From positions 1 to 19,091 of the forward strand of contig NZ_QSUN01000041.1 in assembly GCF_003438995.1 (NCBI RefSeq): a stretch of 19,091 bases of DNA. Reading direction: 5' to 3'. Both the position numbers and the translations under genes were made by a program. Below are positions 1 to 8,568 of the stretch, one piece after another; within the stretch, counting starts at the first letter, position 1; every line of letters begins with the position of its first letter. The notes under the pieces were generated by a model, which was not told the DNA's origin, did not search any database, and saw nothing but the letters and a program-made list of their open reading frames with translations. This DNA comes from Bacteroides sp. OM05-12. GTDB lineage: Bacteria; Bacteroidota; Bacteroidia; Bacteroidales; Bacteroidaceae.

Positions 1-30
1 TAGAATCAATTATAGAAACAAATAATTAAC

Positions 31-84
31 TGTCCAACTTTTGGGGTGCAGTTCATTTTTGAACTGCACTCCAAAAGTTGAACG
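31..84. repeat. Long palindrome resembling fused IS3/IS150-type ends
   Basis: Two 21-bp arms (35-55 and 60-80) are reverse complements with one mismatch and are separated by TTTT. Pairing partly resumes outside the arms. The left side begins TGTCCAACTTTTGGGG and the right side ends CCAAAAGTTGAAC. From memory, terminal repeats of many IS3-family (IS150 group) elements read roughly TGnnCAACTTTTGGGGTGCAG, so this looks like two such ends joined head to head: a minimal remnant or MITE-like unit. No transposase is present. No T-run follows the stem on the plus strand, so it is a poor intrinsic terminator in that direction, although transcripts of an upstream gene could still use it. The structure is certain; the IS origin is inference. 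Confidence 0.6.
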
Positions 85-147
85 GATTTTGGAGATTATT
101 ATTCGTAGAAAATCAAACGGGCTCTGATATTATTCCATAATTAACTT

Positions 148-155
148 TATCTTTG
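148..155 (+). promoter_or_regulatory. Bacteroidales-type -7 element TATCTTTG
   Basis: TATCTTTG matches the Bacteroidales sigma-ABfr -7 consensus TAnnTTTG exactly. It lies 18 nt before the ATG at 174, so the leader would be very short. It covers the upstream in-frame TTG at 153, which argues that the ATG at 174 is the true start. No clear -33 TTTG could be seen. It probably drives the five-gene ruvC operon. Confidence 0.65.
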
Positions 156-173
156 TACCCAAAAGGTAAAATT

Positions 174-479
174 ATGCTGTTATATAATACAACTTATCAT
201 GTAGAAGAGGAAGTGGAGAAGAATTTCCTCATTTGGTTGAATGAAGCCTATATCGCAGAGGTAGAGAAAAATGGGGTATTGCATAATCCTCGTTTATGCC
301 GCATACTCAGTCATCTTGAAGAGGGTAGTGCATCGTTTTCTTTGCAATGGGAAGTTGAAGACAGTACGGAACTGCATCATTGGCACATGCAGCAGGGAGC
401 AAAGTTAAATGAGCAACTTTTGGCGGTATTTAAAGATAAAGTGATTGGTATTCCTACATTAATGGAGGTAATTCGATGA
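174..479 (+). CDS. DUF4286-like small protein
   Basis: About 101 residues, soluble, no signal peptide or membrane segment. The N-terminus [18 protein letters not shown] and the small alpha/beta character resemble the DUF4286 family of about 100 residues, common in Bacteroidota directly upstream of ruvC; this rests on recall of the family. The function is unknown. The ATG at 174 is chosen over the in-frame TTG at 153 because the TTG lies inside the promoter element and AAAAGG sits just before the ATG. The stop overlaps the ruvC start as ATGA, which indicates translational coupling. The protein has conserved-looking acidic and histidine-rich stretches (residues 11-20 and 68-72) but no recognisable catalytic motif. 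Confidence 0.8.
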   Translation: MLLYNTTYHVEEEVEKNFLIWLNEAYIAEVEKNGVLHNPRLCRILSHLEEGSASFSLQWEVEDSTELHHWHMQQGAKLNEQLLAVFKDKVIGIPTLMEVIR

Positions 480-1045
480 ACGCTCCGGTTCGTGAGAAGA
501 TTATTTTAGGAATAGATCCCGGAACTACGATTATGGGATATGGAGTATTACGTGTTGTCGGTAATAAGCCGGAGTTGGTGACGATGGGGATTATTGATTT
601 GAGAAAATATTCGAATCACTATTTAAAACTCCGCCGGATATTTGAACGGGTAACAGGGGTGATTGAAGCCTACTTGCCGGACGAGTTAGCTATTGAAGCC
701 CCTTTCTTCGGTAAGAATGTACAATCAATGTTGAAGTTGGGGCGTGCACAAGGTGTGGCGATGGCTGCCGCTTTGAGTAGGGATATTCCTATTACCGAAT
801 ACGCACCTTTAAAGATAAAAATGGCTATTACTGGTAATGGACAAGCTTCGAAGGAACAAGTATCGGATATGTTGCAGCGTATGCTGCATATTCCCAAAGA
901 AAGTTTATTGCCTCAGTTGGATGCTACGGACGGATTGGCAGCGGCTTATTGCCATTTTCTGCAAGCCGGTAAACCGGAAAAGGAGAAGATTTATAACAGT
1001 TGGAAGGATTTTATAGCAAAGAATCCGAACAAGGTCAATCGTTGA
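476..1045 (+). CDS. ruvC: Holliday junction resolvase RuvC
   Basis: 189 residues, close to the usual length of RuvC. It is the endonuclease that cuts four-way junctions symmetrically after RuvAB branch migration during recombinational repair, in the cytoplasm as a homodimer. The RNase H-like fold is evident from [13 protein letters not shown] at 12-24. The four catalytic acidic residues can be placed as D14, E74 (in [10 protein letters not shown]), D149 and D152 (in [13 protein letters not shown]), matching E. coli D7, E66, D138 and D141. The basic segment [17 protein letters not shown] (113-129) corresponds to the conserved KxxxxGxGxAxKxQV region. The start overlaps the preceding gene by 4 nt. 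ruvA and ruvB are not adjacent. Confidence 0.97.
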   Translation: MNAPVREKIILGIDPGTTIMGYGVLRVVGNKPELVTMGIIDLRKYSNHYLKLRRIFERVTGVIEAYLPDELAIEAPFFGKNVQSMLKLGRAQGVAMAAALSRDIPITEYAPLKIKMAITGNGQASKEQVSDMLQRMLHIPKESLLPQLDATDGLAAAYCHFLQAGKPEKEKIYNSWKDFIAKNPNKVNR

Positions 1046-1064
1046 TTCGAAGTATATTGTTGAA

Positions 1065-1937
1065 ATGAAGCGTTTTCAAGGTATTTTATATGCGATGTTA
1101 TCATCCGCTACGTTTGGAATGATTCCACTTTTTGCAGTCCCCGTGTTGCGCAGCGGAATGAATACGGCATCTGTATTGTTTTATCGTATGCTCTTTTCTG
1201 CCCTATTGATGGGATTACTCTTGTTAATCAGAAGGTCAAGCATAAAGGTAACAATTAAGCAGTTTTTTACTATTCTGGGGTTAAGTCTCTTCTATACAGC
1301 AAGTTCATTGTTCTTGTTAGAATCATATTTATATATTCCTTCGGGAATAGCCACTACTATACATTTTCTTTATCCGGTATTTGTCACAATGTTGATGGTC
1401 GGATTTTTTAAGGAACATTTATCTCGTATAATGACTATTGCCGTAATGATGGCTGTTGGAGGAGTGTGGCTATTGAGTATGGGTGGTGGCGGTGGCTCGA
1501 TAAGTCTGCCCGGAGTAGGGATGGTACTGATTACAGTTGTTGCTTATGGCTCTTATATAGTAGGTGTAAACCGTTCCTGTGCCAATAAGGTAGATGGATT
1601 GGTGATGACTTTTTATGTACTTGCTTTTACAGCAGTGTTTTGTGGCATGAATGTATTTTGGGGGACGGATGGTTTGGAACGGATACCCAATATGTCCGTA
1701 GCTATCAACCTGGTGTTATTGGGTTTAATACCGACGCTTGTTTCCAATCTGTTTCTAATCTTGGCTATTCATCGGGTCGGTTCTACTATTACCGCAGTAT
1801 TGGGGTGCATGGAACCGCTTACAGCTGTCGGTATCGGTATCCTTTTTCTTGGAGAACATATCGGGACTATTCAATATATTGGTATTTTGATTATTTTACT
1901 TGCGGTGGCGTTGGTTATTCTTGGTAAAAAGAAATAG
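1065..1937 (+). CDS. EamA/DMT-family membrane transporter
   Basis: 290 residues, almost entirely hydrophobic, with about ten predicted transmembrane helices in two homologous five-helix halves: the EamA (drug/metabolite transporter) arrangement at its normal length. The second-half signature is visible near the C-terminus, where ITAVLGCMEPLTAVGIGILFLGE resembles the conserved xLxPLxAxxxxxxxLGE motif. A GGGGG run interrupts the helices near residues 139-143 and probably forms a loop between the halves. Members export amino acids, purines or other small metabolites; no substrate can be assigned. It starts 19 nt after ruvC and ends 4 nt before the ABC gene, so it is cotranscribed. It ends in the basic tail GKKK, consistent with a cytoplasmic C-terminus. 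Confidence 0.85.
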   Translation: MKRFQGILYAMLSSATFGMIPLFAVPVLRSGMNTASVLFYRMLFSALLMGLLLLIRRSSIKVTIKQFFTILGLSLFYTASSLFLLESYLYIPSGIATTIHFLYPVFVTMLMVGFFKEHLSRIMTIAVMMAVGGVWLLSMGGGGGSISLPGVGMVLITVVAYGSYIVGVNRSCANKVDGLVMTFYVLAFTAVFCGMNVFWGTDGLERIPNMSVAINLVLLGLIPTLVSNLFLILAIHRVGSTITAVLGCMEPLTAVGIGILFLGEHIGTIQYIGILIILLAVALVILGKKK

Positions 1938-1941
1938 GATT

Positions 1942-3405
1942 ATGGAACGAAAGACTATATCGATAGAAGGAGGAATTGTTCGTAATCCTCAGGTAAGATT
2001 AAGAGAACCTATTAATTTGTCGTTTATTCCCGGTGAACATATTGCTGTGGTAGGACCAAACGGGGCAGGAAAAAGTTTGCTTATAGATACTTTGTTGGGT
2101 AAATATCCTTTAAAAGAAGGTCGTGTGGAGTATGACTTTTCACCTTCGCCTACCAACATGATATATGATAATGTGAAATATATTGCGTTTAGAGATACGT
2201 ATGGCTCGGCCGATGCTACCTATTATTATCAGCAACGATGGAATGCCCATGATCAGGATGACGTTCCGACTGTTCGTGAAATGTTTGGAGAAATTCGCGA
2301 TAAAAGTTTGCAGGACGAATTGTTTGACTTTTTTCGTATAAGTCCGATGCTGGATAAAAAAATCATTTTATTGTCCAGTGGAGAACTACGTAAGTTTCAG
2401 CTGACAAAGACTTTACTTACCGCTCCTCGTGTGCTTATTATGGATAATCCTTTTATCGGACTTGATGCACCGACTCGTGAGCTCTTAAATCAGTTATTGC
2501 TGCGAATATCTCAACGAGAATCTTTACAGATTGTACTTGTACTCTCTATGCTGGATGATATACCTTCGTTTGTAACTCATGTGGTTCCGGTCAGTGATTT
2601 GGTTTGCGGACAGAAAATAACCCGTGAAGAATATTTGGATTCTTATATCTCTAAAGGAAAAGAGGGATTGACGGACGAAAAGCGTCAACGTATCATTGAT
2701 TTACCTTATAATGAATCTCTTTTTACATCGGAAGAAATAGTAAAACTGAATAAAGTGAGCATTCGCTATGGTGACCGCACTATTTTGAAAGAATTGGATT
2801 GGACTGTAAAATGTGGAGAGAAATGGGCTCTTAGCGGTGAAAACGGTTCGGGGAAATCTACCCTGCTTAGTCTTATTTGTGCGGATAATCCACAATCGTA
2901 TGCTTGTGATATAACTTTATTTGGACGTAGGAGAGGTACGGGCGAAAGTATTTGGGAAATTAAAAAACATATTGGTTATGTATCCCCTGAGATGCATAGG
3001 GCTTACTTGAAAAATATTCCTGCGATTGAGATTATGGCAAGCGGACTGCATGATTCTATAGGCTTATGTAAACGTCCGCAACCGGGGCAAATGTCTGTTT
3101 GCGAGTGGTGGATGGATATTTTCGGTGTTTTAGCTTTGAAAGATAAGCCCTTCTTGCAATTATCCAGTGGTGAACAGCGGCTTGTATTGCTTGCTCGTGC
3201 TTTTGTGAAAGATCCGGAACTGCTGATTCTTGACGAACCTTTACATGGTCTTGATACGGGAAATCGTAAATTGGTAAAGGACATCATAGAAATGTTTTGC
3301 CTGAGAAAAAATAAAACGATGATTATGGTTACCCACTATCAAAATGAATTACCCGTTTCGATAACAAATAGATTAATATTAAAACCTAATGGTACGGAAA
3401 TATAA
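1942..3405 (+). CDS. Tandem-ATPase ABC protein, ModF/PhrA-like
   Basis: 487 residues from the ATG at 1942; an upstream in-frame ATG at 1900 lies inside the transporter gene and is less likely. Two ABC nucleotide-binding domains are present with no membrane segment. Domain 1 has Walker A GPNGAGKS (38-45), signature LSSGE (144-148) and Walker B VLIMDNP (164-170). Domain 2 has Walker A GENGSGKS (299-306), signature LSSGE (407-411), Walker B LLILDEP (427-433) and the switch histidine H465. Size and layout match E. coli ModF (PhrA), a 490-residue protein of unclear role named for its place in the molybdate operon. The Glu after Walker B is Asn (N169) in domain 1, so only domain 2 looks fully hydrolytic. 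No permease or binding protein is nearby. It overlaps the next gene by 17 nt. Confidence 0.85.
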   Translation: MERKTISIEGGIVRNPQVRLREPINLSFIPGEHIAVVGPNGAGKSLLIDTLLGKYPLKEGRVEYDFSPSPTNMIYDNVKYIAFRDTYGSADATYYYQQRWNAHDQDDVPTVREMFGEIRDKSLQDELFDFFRISPMLDKKIILLSSGELRKFQLTKTLLTAPRVLIMDNPFIGLDAPTRELLNQLLLRISQRESLQIVLVLSMLDDIPSFVTHVVPVSDLVCGQKITREEYLDSYISKGKEGLTDEKRQRIIDLPYNESLFTSEEIVKLNKVSIRYGDRTILKELDWTVKCGEKWALSGENGSGKSTLLSLICADNPQSYACDITLFGRRRGTGESIWEIKKHIGYVSPEMHRAYLKNIPAIEIMASGLHDSIGLCKRPQPGQMSVCEWWMDIFGVLALKDKPFLQLSSGEQRLVLLARAFVKDPELLILDEPLHGLDTGNRKLVKDIIEMFCLRKNKTMIMVTHYQNELPVSITNRLILKPNGTEI

Positions 3406-4447
3406 AAACAGGGATTCTAATTTGGAATTGCTTCGTATTTTTTCAATGTTATTTGTTTTGGTGCTTCATTTTAACGGGCTTGCATTGCCATTCCCGACTC
3501 ATGAAGATTTGTGCCAAGGCATTTCTTTCTCTGAGATATCTCAGATGGCAATTGAGAGCTTTGCTTTAGTGGCTGTGAATTGTTTTATTCTAATTTCCGG
3601 ATATTTTGGTATCAAGTTTAAGTTGCATAATTTGGTGTCCTTATTTATACAATGTTTCTTTTATTCGGTTATCATCTATTTGATTTTTTGTTTTATGGGG
3701 TGGGAGAGCTTCCGCTTAAAAGATTTGTTCTACTCTTTTCTTGCTTTTTCTAATTCTCCCTTGTGGTTTATTCGTGCTTATGTAGGTTTATATTTATTTG
3801 CACCTTTATTGAACCGGGCTGTTGATGGGCTATCGCATAAAGAATATATTAGAGTCTTAATTATATTTGCAATTATAAATATTTATTTTGGCTGGTTATG
3901 GAAATGGGATATTAATCAGTTTGGATATGGAATATCACAGATGTTATATATGTATGTTATCGGCCGATATTTGAAACATTATGGCATTGAGAGGATTAAA
4001 AATGTACATATAAAATCTTTTTGGGGATATATCTTTGGTTCTTTATTATTCCTGATCTGGTCCATTTTACTTCTTTTATATGGAGGTAACTACTTTGATA
4101 AATACGTGTACGATTATAATCATCCTATTGTTGTTATTTCGTCTATTTGTTTGTTTTTATGGTTTGCTACTATGAAAATCGGAAAGGAATGGTGGATTAA
4201 TTGGATTGCTTCATCCGTACTTTCTGTTTACATTATTCATATGAATCCCTATGTTTGGCCTGAATTGAGAGGCTGGATTCTTCAAAGTGTTGAAAATAAA
4301 GGGGCTTTTGAACTTTTTATATGGGTATCAATCGTCATACTGGCAGTCTTTATAGCGTGCATAGCAATAGATAAATTGCGTATGTTACTGACGAATCCAG
4401 TAGAATGTAAGATAGAACGACTTCTTAAAAAGGTGGGATTAGAATAA
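3389..4447 (+). CDS. Acyltransferase 3 family membrane protein
   Basis: 352 residues with about ten transmembrane helices, typical of the acyltransferase 3 (OafA/WecH-like) family, which transfers acetyl or other acyl groups across the inner membrane to sugars or other acceptors. The N-terminus RDSNLELLRIFSMLFVLVLH carries the family R-x10-H pair as R16 and H27. The SGYFGIKFKLHNLVSLF segment (about 69-85) and the C-terminal SVYIIHMNPY (about 277-286) also fit. The substrate is unknown; O-acetylation of a surface glycan is plausible by family but nothing here shows it. It starts inside the ABC gene (17-nt overlap), so translation is probably coupled, and it is the last gene of the operon. Confidence 0.85.
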   Translation: MVRKYKNRDSNLELLRIFSMLFVLVLHFNGLALPFPTHEDLCQGISFSEISQMAIESFALVAVNCFILISGYFGIKFKLHNLVSLFIQCFFYSVIIYLIFCFMGWESFRLKDLFYSFLAFSNSPLWFIRAYVGLYLFAPLLNRAVDGLSHKEYIRVLIIFAIINIYFGWLWKWDINQFGYGISQMLYMYVIGRYLKHYGIERIKNVHIKSFWGYIFGSLLFLIWSILLLLYGGNYFDKYVYDYNHPIVVISSICLFLWFATMKIGKEWWINWIASSVLSVYIIHMNPYVWPELRGWILQSVENKGAFELFIWVSIVILAVFIACIAIDKLRMLLTNPVECKIERLLKKVGLE

Positions 4448-4451
4448 AAAA

Positions 4452-4484
4452 TACCTCGTAGCGAGTGATAAATGCTACGAGGTA
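4452..4484 (-). terminator. Strong hairpin terminator between convergent genes
   Basis: TACCTCGTAGC (4452-4462) and GCTACGAGGTA (4474-4484) form a perfect 11-bp stem with an 11-nt loop. The A-run at 4446-4451 becomes a T-run after the hairpin on the minus strand, so it is an intrinsic terminator for aspA. It probably also stops plus-strand readthrough from the acyltransferase operon, although the plus-strand tail is less T-rich. Confidence 0.85.
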
Positions 4485-4509
4485 ATAGAGTTAATTATTA
4501 TATTTCGTT

Positions 4510-5943
4510 TTATTTCTTCGGTTTAATATTCAACTTGACCGGTTTAATCATATTTTCCGGTTTAAGTATTGTATCCAAATCCTCTTTTGATAAGATTTCG
4601 TGTTCTAAAACCAATTCATATACTCCGCGTCCTGTTTCAAGTGCCTCTTTCGCTATTTTAGTAGAATTCTTGTAGCCGATAATCGGGTTCAGAGCTGTTA
4701 CTACTCCAATACTATCGTGTACATAACGGCGGCAACGTTCTTCGTTGGCTATAATGCCATCTACACAACGGGTACGGAGCGTGTCAAAGCCATTCATTAA
4801 TAATTCTGCACTCTCAAAACAGCATTGAGCCATAACAGGTTCCATTGCATTTAGTTCCATTTGTGCAGCTTCATTGCACATTGTGACACATAAATCATTA
4901 CCAATAACTTTATAAGCGACCTGACTCATCACTTCAGGAATAACCGGATTGACTTTGCCCGGCATAATGGAAGAACCCGGTTGCATTGCAGGGAGATTAA
5001 TTTCACCTAATCCGCAACGAGGGCCGGAAGCTAATAAACGGAGATCATTGCATATTTTATTCATTTTAGTAGCGATACGACGCATAGCAGATGAATACCC
5101 AACCATACTAGACGTATCAGAGGTTGCACCTACTAAGTCTTCGGATAGCTTAATTTTTAATCCGGTGATTTTGCATAGTGCTGCAACGCATTTCTCTGCG
5201 TATCCGGGTTGTGCGGTAATACCTGTGCCAATGGCAGTTGCTCCCATGTTTACAGTCAGGAAGTCCTCTGCTGCAAAATCCAGATTTCTGATTTCATCGC
5301 GTAAGATGCTGGCAAATCCATTGAACGTCTGACCTAACGTCATAGGCACGGCATCTTCCAGTTGGGTACGTCCCATCTTGATGATATGTTCAAATTCTTT
5401 AGCTTTCTTCTGGAAAGAGTCAATAAGCTCTTCATAATGTTTTTTCAGTTTCAGGTGTGTATAATACATTCCGATATGGATACCTGTCGGATAAGCATCA
5501 TTGGTAGATTGCGCACAATTAACGTGATCGTTTGGAGAGCAGTATTGGTATTCTCCGCGTTTGTGTCCCATGAGTTCAAGAGCACGGTTGGCTATTACTT
5601 CGTTGGCGTTCATGTTTACTGTCGTGCCTGCGCCTCCTTGAATCATGTCAACAGGAAATTGCTCATGATGCTGACCTTCAATGATTTCATTACAGGCCTT
5701 CAGGATCGCTTCAGTCATTTCATCCGAAAGCAAGCCCAATTCATGGTTTGCTATTGCTGCTCCGGCTTTAGTGATAGCCATACCTTTGATAAACAAGGGG
5801 TATTCATTCAAGTGAAATTTACTGATGACAAAATTTTCAATGCCACGCATGGTTTGTACCCCGTAAAGTGCTTCTTCCGGCACTTCTTTACTTCCTAATA
5901 GATCGCTTTCTGTACGCGTCTTTTTTGTTGATTCGATATCCAT
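4510..5943 (-). CDS. aspA: Aspartate ammonia-lyase
   Basis: 477 residues, the normal length for aspartase, which converts L-aspartate to fumarate and ammonia in the cytoplasm. The superfamily signature GSSIMPGKVNP is at 323-333, containing the catalytic serine of the SS loop. The other conserved regions are GTTVNMNANEV (106-116), STNDAYPT (146-153) and GRTQLEDAVPM (191-201). These features are shared with class II fumarase; aspartase is preferred because of the overall sequence (MNANEVIANRALELMG) and because asparaginase and a C4-dicarboxylate transporter lie next door. It is divergent from dcuB across a 228-bp spacer and ends at its own terminator. It would supply fumarate as electron acceptor for anaerobic respiration. 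Confidence 0.95.
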   Translation of the reverse strand: MDIESTKKTRTESDLLGSKEVPEEALYGVQTMRGIENFVISKFHLNEYPLFIKGMAITKAGAAIANHELGLLSDEMTEAILKACNEIIEGQHHEQFPVDMIQGGAGTTVNMNANEVIANRALELMGHKRGEYQYCSPNDHVNCAQSTNDAYPTGIHIGMYYTHLKLKKHYEELIDSFQKKAKEFEHIIKMGRTQLEDAVPMTLGQTFNGFASILRDEIRNLDFAAEDFLTVNMGATAIGTGITAQPGYAEKCVAALCKITGLKIKLSEDLVGATSDTSSMVGYSSAMRRIATKMNKICNDLRLLASGPRCGLGEINLPAMQPGSSIMPGKVNPVIPEVMSQVAYKVIGNDLCVTMCNEAAQMELNAMEPVMAQCCFESAELLMNGFDTLRTRCVDGIIANEERCRRYVHDSIGVVTALNPIIGYKNSTKIAKEALETGRGVYELVLEHEILSKEDLDTILKPENMIKPVKLNIKPKK

Positions 5944-6171
5944 GATAGAATATATTTAATGGTTAATTTATTTAATAATACACCTATAACCAGAAGACGA
6001 AATTAATTGTTTTGAAAGTAATAACCTTTATTATATAGTTAATAAACTTTAACCAGAATCGATTATCTCCAATATATTTATGATTTTAGTAACAAAATGA
6101 AACTTAAATAAATTTAGGGAATAAATAAACCAATTAGATTTTCTTTTGTTACATATTAAAAACAAACCGAC
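5944..6171. promoter_or_regulatory. Divergent control region between aspA and dcuB
   Basis: This very AT-rich 228-bp spacer must carry promoters for both directions. A near match to the Bacteroidales -7 element (TTCTTTTG, 6141-6148; one mismatch to TAnnTTTG) precedes dcuB by 23 nt. No exact CAAAnnTA match was found for aspA. An 8-bp direct repeat AACCAGAA occurs at 5988-5995 and 6051-6058, 63 bp apart (about six helical turns), which could be a regulator site but may be chance. No coding capacity is seen. Confidence 0.45.
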
Positions 6172-7482
6172 ATGATATTACAATTAGCTTTTGTATTAAC
6201 TGCAATTATTGTGGGTGCCCGTTTAGGAGGCATCGGGCTCGGAGTTATGGGAGGTATCGGGCTTGCCATATTGACATTTGTATTCGGACTCCAACCAACG
6301 GCACCTCCGATCGATGTTATGTTAATGATTGTAGCTGTGATTTCGGCTGCTTCATGTATGCAAGCTGCCGGTGGATTGGACTATATGGTGAAGTTGGCGG
6401 AGAAACTTTTGCGTAAGAATCCTTCTCATGTTACTATTCTTAGTCCGTTGGTCACTTATTTGTTTACGTTTGTTGCCGGTACAGGGCACGTTGCTTATTC
6501 TGTACTTCCGGTGATTGCAGAAGTTGCTACGGAAACAAAGATTCGTCCGGAACGTCCGTTAGGTATTGCGGTAATCGCTTCCCAGCAGGCAATAACCGCT
6601 AGTCCTATATCTGCTGCAACTGTGGCTTTACTAGGGTTACTGACCGGATTTAATATAACTTTGTTTGATATACTGAAAGTTACTATTCCGGCTACATTGA
6701 TTGGAGTGTTAGTGGGTGCACTCTTTTCTATGAGGGTAGGCAAGGAATTGGTTGATGATCCTGAATACCAACGTCGTGTAACAGAGGGTATTTTAGAAGA
6801 TAAGAGACATACTATTAAGGATGTGAAGAATATAAAGCAGGCGAAACTTTCTGTCTTTATCTTTATTCTCGCCACAGTACTGATTGTTCTGTTCGGGTCT
6901 TTTAGCGGTATGAGACCTTCATTTGTGGTGGGTGGAGAAACGGTTATGCTGGATATGCCTTCCATTATTGAAATAATAATGCTGTCGGCTGCGGCGATTA
7001 TTTTAATTTTTTCCAAAACAGATGGAATAAAAGCAACGCAGGGTTCGGTCTTTCCGGCAGGTATGCAGGCGGTGATTGCCATTTTCGGTATAGCATGGAT
7101 GGGGGATACTTTCTTGCAGGGGAATATGGCGGAGCTGACTGCTTCCATAGAAACGGTGGTACGACAAATGCCCTGGCTTTTCGGATTGGCCTTATTTGTA
7201 ATGTCTATCCTTTTATATAGTCAGGCTGCAACCGTGCGTGCCATTGTTCCGCTAGGTATTGCGCTTGGGATTTCTCCTTATATGCTTATTGCTTTATTCC
7301 CGGCAGTGAATGGTTATTTCTTTATACCTAATTATCCAACGGTAATAGCTGCCATAAATTTTGACCGCACCGGTACGACGAAGATTGGTAAGTACGTGCT
7401 GAATCATTCTTTCATGATGCCGGGACTGGTAGCCACTTTTGTTTCTATTGCCTTGGGGCTGCTGCTTATTCAAGTTTACTAA
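6172..7482 (+). CDS. dcuB: Anaerobic C4-dicarboxylate transporter
   Basis: 436 residues, strongly hydrophobic, about ten to twelve membrane helices: the Dcu family, which exchanges aspartate, fumarate and malate for succinate across the inner membrane during anaerobic growth. The N-terminal GARLGGIGLGVMGGIGLAIL is characteristic. FGLQPTAPPIDVML, GTGHVAYSVLP and RPERPLGIA resemble DcuB more than DcuA, which is why that symbol is used; a DcuA-like role cannot be excluded. A hydrophilic, charged loop (about residues 186-225) separates the two halves. The spacing to ansB is 27 nt, so dcuB and ansB are probably one operon. Together with aspA it would bring in aspartate and remove succinate. Confidence 0.93.
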   Translation: MILQLAFVLTAIIVGARLGGIGLGVMGGIGLAILTFVFGLQPTAPPIDVMLMIVAVISAASCMQAAGGLDYMVKLAEKLLRKNPSHVTILSPLVTYLFTFVAGTGHVAYSVLPVIAEVATETKIRPERPLGIAVIASQQAITASPISAATVALLGLLTGFNITLFDILKVTIPATLIGVLVGALFSMRVGKELVDDPEYQRRVTEGILEDKRHTIKDVKNIKQAKLSVFIFILATVLIVLFGSFSGMRPSFVVGGETVMLDMPSIIEIIMLSAAAIILIFSKTDGIKATQGSVFPAGMQAVIAIFGIAWMGDTFLQGNMAELTASIETVVRQMPWLFGLALFVMSILLYSQAATVRAIVPLGIALGISPYMLIALFPAVNGYFFIPNYPTVIAAINFDRTGTTKIGKYVLNHSFMMPGLVATFVSIALGLLLIQVY

Positions 7483-7509
7483 TATATATTTAACCAAAAC
7501 TTTGTAATT

Positions 7510-8568
7510 ATGGAAAGATTAAGAAAACTGACTCTGTTGCTCGCGGTGGTGGTATTATCCTCTTTCACCGCGCTGGCGCAAAAGCCGAATATTGTGATTC
7601 TTGCTACCGGTGGTACAATTGCCGGTACGGGTGCATCTGCTACGGGAACTAACTATACAGCCGGACAAGTTGCTATCAGTACTTTGTTGGATGCTGTTCC
7701 TCAAATAAAGGATATTGCTAATGTGACCGGAGAACAGATTGTAAAGATTGGCTCTCAGGATATGAATGATGATGTGTGGCTGACATTGGCAAAAAGAATT
7801 AATGAGTTATTAAAGCGTCCGGATGTAGATGGCATAGTCATTACACATGGAACCGATACGATGGAAGAGACCGCCTTTTTCCTGAATTTGACCGTAAAGA
7901 GTGATAAGCCGGTGGTGTTGGTTGGAGCAATGCGTCCGTCAACGGCTCTTAGTGCTGATGGTCCTTTGAACCTATATGATGCTGTGGTAGTAGCCGGAGC
8001 AAAAGAGTCCAAAGATAAAGGTGTTTTGGTTGCCATGAACGGACTGATTCTCGGTGCTCATGCCGTGACAAAAATGAATACGGTGGATGTACAGACTTTC
8101 CAAGCTCCTAACTCCGGTGCTTTGGGATACATATTGAATGGAAAAGTATATTATAATCAGATAACATTGAAGAAACATACAACTCAATCTGTGTTTGATG
8201 TAAATGATATGAAGTCGTTGCCTAAAGTGGGAATTGTATATAGCTATTCCAACATTGAAGCAGATATGGTGACTCCGTTGCTTAACAATGGCTATCGTGG
8301 TATAATCCATGCAGGAGTAGGAAACGGTAATATTCATAAGAATATCTTCCCTGTGTTGGAAAAAGCCCGTAGGCAAGGTATTCTTGTCGTTCGCTCTTCA
8401 CGCGTGCCGACGGGCCCTACTACGCTTGATGCCGAAGTAGATGATAATAAGTATCAGTTTATCGCTTCCCAGGAATTAAATCCACAAAAGGCAAGAGTAC
8501 TGTTGATGCTGGCACTGACCAAAACGAATGATTGGAAGAAGATCCAAGAATATTTCAATGAATATTAA
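7510..8568 (+). CDS. ansB: Type II (periplasmic) L-asparaginase
   Basis: 352 residues. It hydrolyses L-asparagine to aspartate and ammonia. An N-terminal signal peptide is clear (basic MERLRK, hydrophobic LTLLLAVVVL, cleavage likely after ALA at 21-23), so the enzyme acts in the periplasm. The mature part closely follows E. coli AnsB: ATGGTIAGTG (32-41) with nucleophile T36, Y49 in TNYT, IGSQDMNDDVW (80-90), and THGTDTMEETA (112-122) with the second active-site T115-D116 pair. The context gives the logic: asparagine is deamidated outside, aspartate enters through DcuB, and AspA makes fumarate. It follows dcuB by 27 nt with no terminator between. Confidence 0.95.
   Translation: MERLRKLTLLLAVVVLSSFTALAQKPNIVILATGGTIAGTGASATGTNYTAGQVAISTLLDAVPQIKDIANVTGEQIVKIGSQDMNDDVWLTLAKRINELLKRPDVDGIVITHGTDTMEETAFFLNLTVKSDKPVVLVGAMRPSTALSADGPLNLYDAVVVAGAKESKDKGVLVAMNGLILGAHAVTKMNTVDVQTFQAPNSGALGYILNGKVYYNQITLKKHTTQSVFDVNDMKSLPKVGIVYSYSNIEADMVTPLLNNGYRGIIHAGVGNGNIHKNIFPVLEKARRQGILVVRSSRVPTGPTTLDAEVDDNKYQFIASQELNPQKARVLLMLALTKTNDWKKIQEYFNEY

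Noticed and set aside
153..173. In-frame TTG that would lengthen the first gene by seven residues
   Set aside because: The TTG lies inside the TATCTTTG promoter element, and the ATG at 174 is preceded by AAAAGG and gives the usual family N-terminus.
1640..1927. Plus-strand open frame of 95 codons inside the DMT transporter gene
   Set aside because: It lies wholly within a clear transporter gene in another frame, and its protein has no family character.
1900..1941. Earlier ATG for the ABC protein at 1900
   Set aside because: It would add fourteen residues encoded within the transporter gene; the ATG at 1942 sits just after the transporter stop and gives a normal N-terminus.
5362..5898. Plus-strand open frame of 178 codons opposite aspA
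   Set aside because: It is antisense to aspartase and has no family motifs; the aspA frame has all its conserved regions.
6495..7148. Minus-strand open frame of 217 codons opposite dcuB
   Set aside because: Although long, it is the antisense of a well-supported transporter gene and its translation shows no recognisable domain, so it is a shadow frame.
7972..8376. Minus-strand open frame of 134 codons opposite ansB
   Set aside because: It is antisense to asparaginase and its translation lacks any domain signal.
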